Shown: in pieces, positions 51,701 through 61,600 of the stretch
Layout: every line of letters begins with the position of its first letter
How positions within the stretch are numbered: position 1 is the stretch's first letter
Assembly (NCBI GenBank): GCA_020284085.1
Contig: JACEVL010006403.1
Location: 1,916,001-1,980,000 of the forward strand
Direction: 5' to 3'
Source: Aporrectodea caliginosa
Taxonomy: Eukaryota; Annelida; Clitellata; Crassiclitellata; Lumbricidae
DNA: 64,000 nucleotides
Program-made: the position numbers and the translations under genes
The notes under the pieces: model-generated
What the model was told of the DNA's origin: nothing
The model's database searches: none
The model's input: the letters and a program-made list of their open reading frames with translations, nothing else

Positions 51701-54700
51701 ATATTATATAGGCATACCATGCTGACATGCACTGACTGAACACCACAGGCAGAGCAAGAGAGACTGAGATATAGAAAGAGTCAGAAATATATATAGAGAA
51801 ACATGAGTTGAACTACGGTCTGTTGCTTAGTTGTGGTAAGTAAGTAAGTATATTCTTTATTGAGAAGCACTAGCAAACGCACCGCACTCTCCAATAGTTG
51901 TACAATAATTGTCTATTCTGTGCTCAGAATCTAACGCATGTGTACCTATCCAAAAAGGTCAAGTTAGGAAATGAAATGTTGTTTGACTAACTGCATTATG
52001 CTTATTTAATGCATGATAATTAGTAATATAAACGAAGAGAAATGTCTTTCTGTAAGTCATAGTGTGTTACACTGCGTCATTCACTATGCGGCGACACATG
52101 ATCCGCTGAGGGGATAGGGAGATGGGTATATGTTATCAAGGTCATTTTTACCGTATTAGTCTAGTATATAATAGATGAAGTGAAGTCATTCATTTAGTTA
52201 ACTTTTCGTGTTACTCTCATTAGAATCATTTTGTTTTGGTAGGTGGCACTGCTAAAAATCCAATACATTTCTGTTGGTGGCGCTGCTTTTAGTTTCAGTA
52301 AGTAAGTATATTGCCATGCTGTCCAACATATGGCCCGTAGATGTTGACTCATTTAATTTCAGTAGGTGGCACTGATATCGCACTGCACGATAAGAATTGT
52401 TTTTAAACTGCTGCTTAGATTCAAATTTGCGTGTAATGAAAGTTGGGGCGAGCATTGCCCAACATGCGACCTGCTGGCATGCGGCCCGAAGGTGGCTCTG
52501 CTATCGTCCAATATGCGGCCCACGGGCGCGGGATGATTTTTCAAATTCTTTTCAACCGTCTTAGGACGGGCAAACATCTAGTCAGTAGAGATACAGGTTA
52601 GTGATTGTACATGGACGTTGTTTAAGTTCGTCTTCATATTTGTCAACTGGGAATGCCTCTCTGGTGTAGTAGTGTTTGACCACCCGACTTTAGCTATCAC
52701 TACAGCATGCAAGTTGGCAACTGTCATGGCCTCACTCTACTACACCAGAGGAGACCAGCCTTCATTAGACAAATGCTCTTTGTCTCAAGTTTCAAAGTGT
52801 TGATTTTTGCAGACTCTTTCCAGCTGTTTCTTGAAGACAAGAAGCATTTTGAAGCCGAGGAAATTGAGACTGCTCGACAAGTACAATTGTTCTACTTTAT
52901 TTTATCTGTTTACCTGCATTAGAGCTGTACTGAATAGCATTTTTTACTATTCGGCCGAATACGAATAATTGGCCACACTATTTGGCCGAAAAGAAAACGA
53001 ATACAAATAATAGGTGATGACAGAGCGAAGCATAAATAATTGTCCACACTATTAGACACAAGTACATGTATTTATGAATGTGTAATATAACTCACTTTTC
53101 ATACAGAAAATACGCTGCATATTGACTCCAATTCTGAGTTTATTTATGTGGCATTAGGCCAAATATGAATAATCTATTCGGAGCACTATTCATGTCCGAA
53201 GCGAATTGAATACAAATATTCGGTACAGCTCTAATCTGCATTCTCAGCAGGTGTTCAGTTTTTGACACTTTGGTGTTACTGTGGTTGATTTGGTTGGAGC
53301 ACTCACCTTGTGACACGGAGAGTGTAGGTCATGCTTCCCTTGAGATGGCTACTCTGTAGAGACTGAGTTAGGTGGCTTAGAATGTCTGATAAGTAAAAGT
53401 TGTTTTCTCCACATTACAAAATATAATGAGATACATAAACTTGTTTTGGTAGGCATAGTTCTTAACACACACTTTCCATTTAGGGTCATTCTGTGTCTTG
53501 CCATCAGTTGTCTCTGAACAGACTGGTTACACTGTATACTTAGCAAAGCACAGAACTGTGTTATGCTGACGTTGGTTTACAATAACAAGTCTTGACATTT
53601 TTATCTCTGTGCATTATTTCCTTTGTCCAATTTCAGGATACCCTGCTGTCAGAAACAATGGGTGACGGAGATGGTAAGTTCCTGTATATCTGTTTGTATA
53701 TAAGAAGTTACTAAGCTTTAGTGTGTTGTGGAGATACTTTACAATACACACTGCTTGTATTTTGGACTTGTTTATGTCCAAAATGGCTGAATGTTTCTCT
53801 AGAGTGTGTTTTTCGATCAATTAGTTGGCCACTGGTGGATTTGCTAGATAGTTTCCATTCATTCAGGCTTATAATTTGAGCTAGTATGCATTATCACTGA
53901 GGTGCTGTGGACTTTTCAGGCATAGTGCAGTGATCTTTTGAGGTATATATTCCTGCAAAGGCGTCAAAATAAGTAGAAGCATTACAAATACTTATTTAAT
54001 AATTTGGCTAATATAGATTTTCTGCCTGAAAATTAAAAATTATGCTTACCCAATAAAAAATATGGGTAACTGATTGCCCAGCATTGTTGGACTGGCAAAA
54101 ACTGGCATATTTGTAACAAAAACCTGAAATAAAAGTCAACTGTTATTAAAATATTTGCAGTTGACTGATTTCTATCCACTTCTGCAATTAAGTTTCTAAC
54201 TAATGCGGGTCATGTAAGTAGCTCCTGCTCAGTGACATTAGTACATTTTTGAATGTTGTTGATGACACACTGACATTCTAATGTTACGTTTTATTGGTTG
54301 ATGCAACAAGTGATGTTAAAAATAAAATATTGGTTCATGTATAAAGTAATGCTCAAAGGAATGTGTTTGGTTTTAATGTCTGTTTTTATTTGTAAGATTC
54401 TTATTTTTCATTTATAGCAGGAAGTCAAGATTATCAAAGCTTGTTTCAGATCGTGCAGCAGCATATCACACGAAATAGTTTAGGTGAGTAATTTTCATAT
54501 TTAGCGACTTATATACCTGCAGTATATAATGATTCTTATATCATATTCCACAGGTTAATTATTGTTCAGTCATTATTTTGAAAATGGTTCATTGATTTTT
54601 ATCTTTGTTGTGCCATTGAAAGAGCTACTTCCTGAGCTGATTCTGAGTTCTGAAGTCTACTTCAAAATTATCTTTCGCAATGGGCCCAAGCAAACACCTT

Positions 54701-57700
54701 ACACCTGATGTTTCATGTTTTTATGAAGCGCAGGAGACGAAAATCCTGAACTATTCAAAATTCGATTTTCTGAGGTGCTTGATTTAGTTGGAGGTGATGG
54801 CTTTCTACTGATGATCTTTTCCTTCACTGGCAGTAGGCTGTGTTGTATTTTCTTAAGGTTTTATGACATTTTCTAATAATTGGCTAGTGGTGTTTGCTGG
54901 TGGCTGTCCAGGTCAGTCAAGTGACATTTTGCAGCCAAGTGACACTTCTGAAAGCAGTTTGATTGATATGACACTGCTTCGCTCCTCAGATGGCAATGGT
55001 GACGCTTGTGATGTTACTATGAAGGATGTCTCCAGTGAATGTCCCTGGAATGGGTGAGAATTATTGATAATCATTGTAATTTGAATTCTCCTGAATTGTA
55101 AATTAGTGAAGTTGCATAATATATTCTTTTAACTTTAATTTTTTTCTAGAAATTTTACATAAATTTGCAGGTTACAGGCCAATTGAATTTGTATGAAATG
55201 TCACTGTTACAGAACTAATAATGTGTTACAGTGTATGGATTGCCTTCAGGAGTCAACAGTGAATTTCTGCTTTATGCAGTATTGTCAAGAGAGTGACCAC
55301 ATTGCAGACAGTAGCCCTTTAACGCCTGTTATAAATATCCATTTACTTAACCGTCGATTACATGTGCTACGTGCAGTATTGTACTGTACTTGCCCTATTC
55401 AAAAGCCTGATGAGTGCATATTAATGTACGTTTTTTTTTTCTTTGCTGTTTTGCAGCATGGATACTCGAGATGAAAACGACGAAAATCGTGAACTATTCA
55501 AAATTCGATTTTCTGAGGTGCTTGATTTAGCTGGAGGTGATGGCTTTCTAACGCTTGGCAAATTCAGTGACACCAGGGTTTGTACCTAATCTTTGCCTAG
55601 GGGTCTCTTTTATAAAGCTTTGGATGGACTGAAGCCACATCATTTCATCCAGTAACTTCAGAAAATCCAGCAACTTGCTGGATTTTCTTAGAATCCAACA
55701 TGAGGAAATCTTTCACATGCAGACAGTAGCCCTTTAATGCCTGTTATAAATATAAATAATATGATTTAGGGATCAAAGTAAGATTTCAGTGAAAAGTTTA
55801 ATTAAATTTCAGATAAATCTAATGCTACAGTTGTGTATTTTTCAATTTTTTACTGAGATCTATATAACTTTGTTTTGCTTAATTCATCCAGAAAGACTGC
55901 GTAAACTACATTATTTCACACTTGTTAATTGTTCACCTTGGTCATCTGTTTTGTAAGAGCTGTATTACAGAACTTCTGACATTTAAAGTGTTAAAGGTGG
56001 CCATTTTGTTTTATTGAGGGTTGTTGTGGTGTGTGTTTAGTTTGGTTGATGGATTGTGGGCAGTTGTGTTCTGTGTACCGTCTGATTGATCAATCTACCA
56101 TGTAGCCCACCTTCAGGTGTCTGACCTCTTAGTCTGACCTGTCCAGTGAATTATTGGCACTGACTGTAACTTCACTTTGAAGTGATGGATTAATTTGATG
56201 CCTCGCCTGTTACTACAGTGGCACTTTAGAAGTCTAGATTACCAGTAGACTGTATCAGTTTAGACTGATGCATTATAAAGTAATTGTATAATCTACAATA
56301 TTGTACATACATATTATGCACCTGTATTACTTGCTTCTTATACTGTCTTATGACTTACTGTAGATAATTTTGTAACAGAGGATCTTTCTCTCAGGTTTGC
56401 TGTGTGGTTGTGGGGTCTGTGTTGCTAAAGTTTTAGAGCCTTCAATATTTCTTTTAAGTCATCTAAGCTTCTGGCTGTAATCAATAATCAGCAAACTACC
56501 AGATATTTTATTTATTATGAGCAGTTTAAGGCTAAAGGTACTAAACAAATTATTGTTACCAATCTTTGTTTGAAGAAAGAACAAAGAAAGTCAGGCCAGG
56601 AAGAGGCATCTCCTGTTTCAATCAACAAGCAAACTAGCAACGGTTAGTTAATGATTTTGCAGTATTTACTGTACAGCTTCTGTTGTATTTTGTTTGTGAC
56701 AATAGCATGACTTTCATTGTCTCCATGTATGCAATTTAGAATGCCACTTACTGGTAATGGGACATAGTCAACATAACATAGTAAGATATTAGAGAAACTG
56801 GGCTTTCAATCAAGATGGAGGTACTGGAAACAATGGGTTAAAAACACAAACTGAAGAGAGAAACCGATTGCTTGAATAGAAGCTATGCGGGAGGTGCTGA
56901 GAATGAGTAGTTTTCTTGAAGGGGCGTTATATAAATGTTCGACATGAATGTGTAGCAGGAGTCAGTTTTGTGTTTAGTGAACTTGCACATGAGGGAGAGC
57001 AGTACAAACAATTCAAGGACACTAGTACTAAAGCAGGGTGTCCAATCTCTTTGAACATAGAGTAGTTTTTATTTAACACTATTGATGAGCTGCATTGGTT
57101 TTCCAGTTTCTTTTAGTACATTCTTGTCATTTAAATGTTAAGGGATGGGGCCAGAGAAACAGTTTGTCTTTGTTAAAAGTTATCTTCGACATTGTGTGAA
57201 TATTATCTCTCTGGTTGCTACAAGAACACAAGACATAGTAGTTTGGCTTGTGCAAATCTATGCATTTCGATCAATGTTTGATTACTCGTATGTCAGATGT
57301 GGGCTGATTCAAAAATTTTGAATTGTAATTAAATTGTTAGGTTCTCATAAAATTTTCAGCAAAATGGGACATGTCATTTCAGGTGCTGTAGGATATGGCC
57401 TGAATTTGGCTGACATACAGAAAATTATAATAGCTCTAGCATGGCCTTGTTTGAAGGCAGTTCCTGACATAGCTCCAAAGACTGCTCTATAACAGTGTAT
57501 TTGCATGCATATGTATGGCAGTTATGTTTTACTGTCATTAAGTTTGCTTGACTTGCATTCTTTAGACGTGGTTTGTTTGTAGATGACAATAGTCCTGTTT
57601 ATGTAAATGAAGATGGTGAATGGGTGACTAATCTGGCCTACTCTCATCCTCTTGGAAATCCATTTGAAGATTCTCATGTGGAATTTGGTGAAGTTGCCAA

Positions 57701-58547
57701 CTTGGAGAGTTTCTCTAATCATGAAGGCATCATTCCAGCTGAAGTCTTTGGAAATGAAGATGAATTCAAGTCTGGAGGTAATGGCAGCTTACAGTATCAC
57801 GTATACTATCAAATCAATGGCAGTTCCTTACTTAACCAGTACACATTTATTATATGTTTCTATTAGCGAAGAGCTGTCCACAGAGGCAAGTACTTTTTAT
57901 GGTGGGCTTGCTGTATTGCATCATGTAGGACCATTCATGAGCTGTTGAGCTTTAACACAGTTGCACCTTCCCAGGTGTATGGCCTGCCTTGCCTGTCCAC
58001 TGAGCTGGAAACATTAACTGAAGTTGACTATGGTAATGGTTATTTTGCACCTGCCTGCCGTAGCTAAGAAATGGTAACACAGGCACGATGTATGCAGAGG
58101 CTGTGCTGACAATTGAGGCACATCCTGCCAGCAGGATGATCTTGAAGGAAATTTGATTAGTAACAGGAAGCAAGTGTAATGTCTCAAGATTTCTATGTAT
58201 GTATGTATGTATGAGCACTTGTTATAGCGCCCCTTCAAGATTTCTACTCAGAGGCGCTCCCGACTACAGCGCGGACACTGAAGCGGAGTTTCACGCCCGA
58301 GCGCATGAGCAATTGCGAGTGAAGGACTTGCCCAGGGTCCCTACGCGGCGGCTTGAGGTGGATTCGAACTCACAACCCTCCGGCTGCAAGGCACCGAACA
58401 TACCCCTACACCACCGCGCCCCACGATGTACACAACTGGATGGATAAATTAGGTTTGATTAATTTGAGTGTATCCATATGAACCATTAGTATTTGGTCAT
58501 TGCCGGAGCGCTTCTGAGTAGATATCTTGAAGGGGCGCTATATTAAG

Positions 58548-58623
<76 letters not shown>

Positions 58624-61600
58624 CCTGTATCATCTATCTGTCAACTTTGTCAACATTAGTCATTAAGGTAAAGGTCCTGCTCTTCACAGTTTTGTTGTGC
58701 AGTGACATCATATGCAACTGTATGTCAGTATGAGTAACTGTTGTTTTGCAGGATCATGTTTAGATATGTTGGATATGGCTGAAAAGAAGTTTGAAGAGGA
58801 AAACGTCTTCATCCAGGTGCGTTATTTCCAAGTTCCTATTACTTGCATTGCAATTATTTTACTGTTTGTCTGCTGAGTTTTCATTGTTTTAGCAAATTAA
58901 TTTACATTGATTTTAATTTCCAGAATATACCTGCTCTGATATAAGAACGTAACAGAAAACTGTTGTTTGGTATCTGGAGAACCAACTGAATTACCTGCTT
59001 TCCAAAATTTGCTTGGACTTGCAGCTAGTTTTGGTGCACCATCAGCTTAATGCCTTTTTATGTATTGGATATCAGTGATATCAGAAGTTGTTAGTTTGTA
59101 AATGGAGTATACGGTTTTTGGCAGGATGCCGTGGTTGTACCATCCAACACAGCCAGTGATACTCGAGATAGCTGGAGTTTTCAGTCACATCTTTCACACC
59201 TATTATATGACACCTCTGACCAGGCAGACGAAATGGAACCATACATGCGCATCTCAATTGGCGCATTCATGGGTCTGCGAACGGAGGCACTCGGCTCACT
59301 AGATGGCAGCACAGATAACAGGGTAAGCAAGTTTACTTCAGTTCAGTCACATCCAACTGTAATAAACAGTATGCATTCAACAGGCATAAAATTGCACCAT
59401 TGACAAACTTTCCAAGTCTAAAATGAAGGCCATTTATTTGTACAGAATTGGAATTGTACATAAATATCATGTTTACACTTCCGTTCTATCTTCAATGGTT
59501 GACGAGATAATATAAAAATGTTACCTTTTAGAGGTGAAATGGACCAAAACCCCAAAATATCTGGCGTGGGCCAAAACAATGGCTTAAAATATCTGGCATG
59601 CAAAGAGTTTTCTTTATGCCATAAAGCAGTAAGAATTTAACCTGTCAGGAGTCTAAAGACACTGAACTGCTGTTCTTTTCCCAAGGTATCAGTGGTTCAA
59701 GTTGTAGTACACTGTGTAATGGATTGTCTATTGTTATGTTCTAGCCAACGTTTGGAGCTAAGTTCACAACACCACCATCCAACCGCAAACCAGTTGCTCT
59801 GCTGGATGGAACTGTCAATGGCTCAGAGGTTGCCCAGGAAGAAGTGGAAGAGGAAGCTATGAAGTCTGTTGTAACAGACATGTTTGGAGGTACAAAGGGG
59901 TTATGTACTGTTAATTGCTGTATTGTATCCTTGAGCTTGCATGTGATCTTTACCCCATGGGGTTGTTTGTCCTATGAGGCTCTGGGTTTCAAGCAACTTT
60001 GCCATGAGGGACTAAGCTTTCATTGCTTGATTTGCTTCTCTTTACATTCCACCTTTTCTATCCTGTCTTTTGCATGACTGTCTGTTTAAATAGCTTTTCT
60101 GTGATATTCTTAGTTTGTTTCTATCTTTGTAACATTTTCCTGTTCTATCCTTAAGCTTGGTCCTTGTTCCACTTAGGGTTTTGTCTGTGATGGTCACATG
60201 TCCTCGTTTTTTTCTGAAGTTTTTCGTTTGACTTTATTACATTGGTCAAAATCAGTTATTCTCATTTTCCTTGTGCAAATATTTATGTTTTCTCACTATT
60301 AGATGAGGGTCTGTTTCGCCTACACAGAGGTGACAGTGACACCGGCGCCAATTTCATCAGAAGGGTTGAAAGGGGTAGTAGTTATCAGTGGATGTATAGA
60401 TCAGGAAACTGAAAATAGGCTTATGGTCCTGTTGGCTACACTGGTTAAAGCATGAATCTCTATGCGTCAACTTGCCAGCTACCGTACTTATATAGGTTTC
60501 ACAGATTTGAATATCGGGCTTGCACGGTCCATTGCTGTCTATACACGGGAACTTTAAAAGGTGTGTTTTTAAGTCAAACGGGCCGCAGCGGTTGAACAGG
60601 GTCAAGGCCATGCGGTTGCTGTACAAAAAAGTATACACTTCCATTTGTGTAGGGTTGGATAGAGCTTGGCATCAATATCTATCACTTATTTCAAACCTCA
60701 GGTATATCGAACTGTTACCGATGGTCCCTTGAACTTCGATATAATGAAGTTTTGCTGTAGTATCTTAATAAAATTAGTTAGTTTAGAGAAGGTTCTTAAC
60801 AGATGTGTTCCTTGCCTTAGGCATTAATCTTTAACAGTATGGCATGGAGTTCACATTACTTTTATTCTGTCTTGTTTTTAGCTGCAACAGTTTGTTCCGA
60901 TGTTGACGATACACTCACTGCCTCAGCGCTTGTCGGTTTGGGTGAATCAGGCAGCATGAAGTCAATAAGCAGAGGGTCGTCTAATGGCAACCAGACTCCA
61001 GCAGATGACCGCAGCAGCTCAATGTCTCAATCAATGTCTTTAAGCGAACTTTCATCAACTACATCTGCCGGCGAAAATCATTGGCAGTTTTCAGAAATTG
61101 ATCATTCTGATGTGTCCACAGATCCATCCAGTGTTAAGACAAATTCCAGGTCATCTGGACTCACAAAATCTCTCATAACTCAGTCTGAAACTTCTTTGTC
61201 TGAAGGTAGTTATGGTGCTCCTCTTTCAAAGAGTGTTAACAGATCAAAACCTGATGTCACTAGTTCATCTGCTTTGACCAACAGCCAGCTACTAGTTACA
61301 TCAAAACTACCCACTTTATTGGCTCCAGCTGATACCAAGAGGTCATCAATCACAAAAACTCAAGCAGGGGTAAATGGTACAAAACCATGTTTATCAATTT
61401 TGTCGAAAACTGCAGTGTCAAACATTTTGACAGATTTAGAATTTAGTATAAACCATGGTGAAGCCTCAACTTCCAGAGCTTCAAATCTTGACACTATCTC
61501 GAACTCAGAAACCATGAAGCCTACAACTTCAAAGACATTGCCAACCTCTGATTTTGACAGGAAAGTTGGTTCACTGGAATCTTTGAAAACTGGGAGTGCA

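Noticed and set aside
58551..58623. GATT array considered as a CRISPR-like or regulatory array
   Set aside because: A plain tetranucleotide LINE tail with no spacers.
60839..60881. ATG of the 1,024-codon open frame as a gene start
   Set aside because: The stretch before 60882 is intron with a good acceptor; the phase matches the upstream CEP192 exon, so the ATG is not a start.
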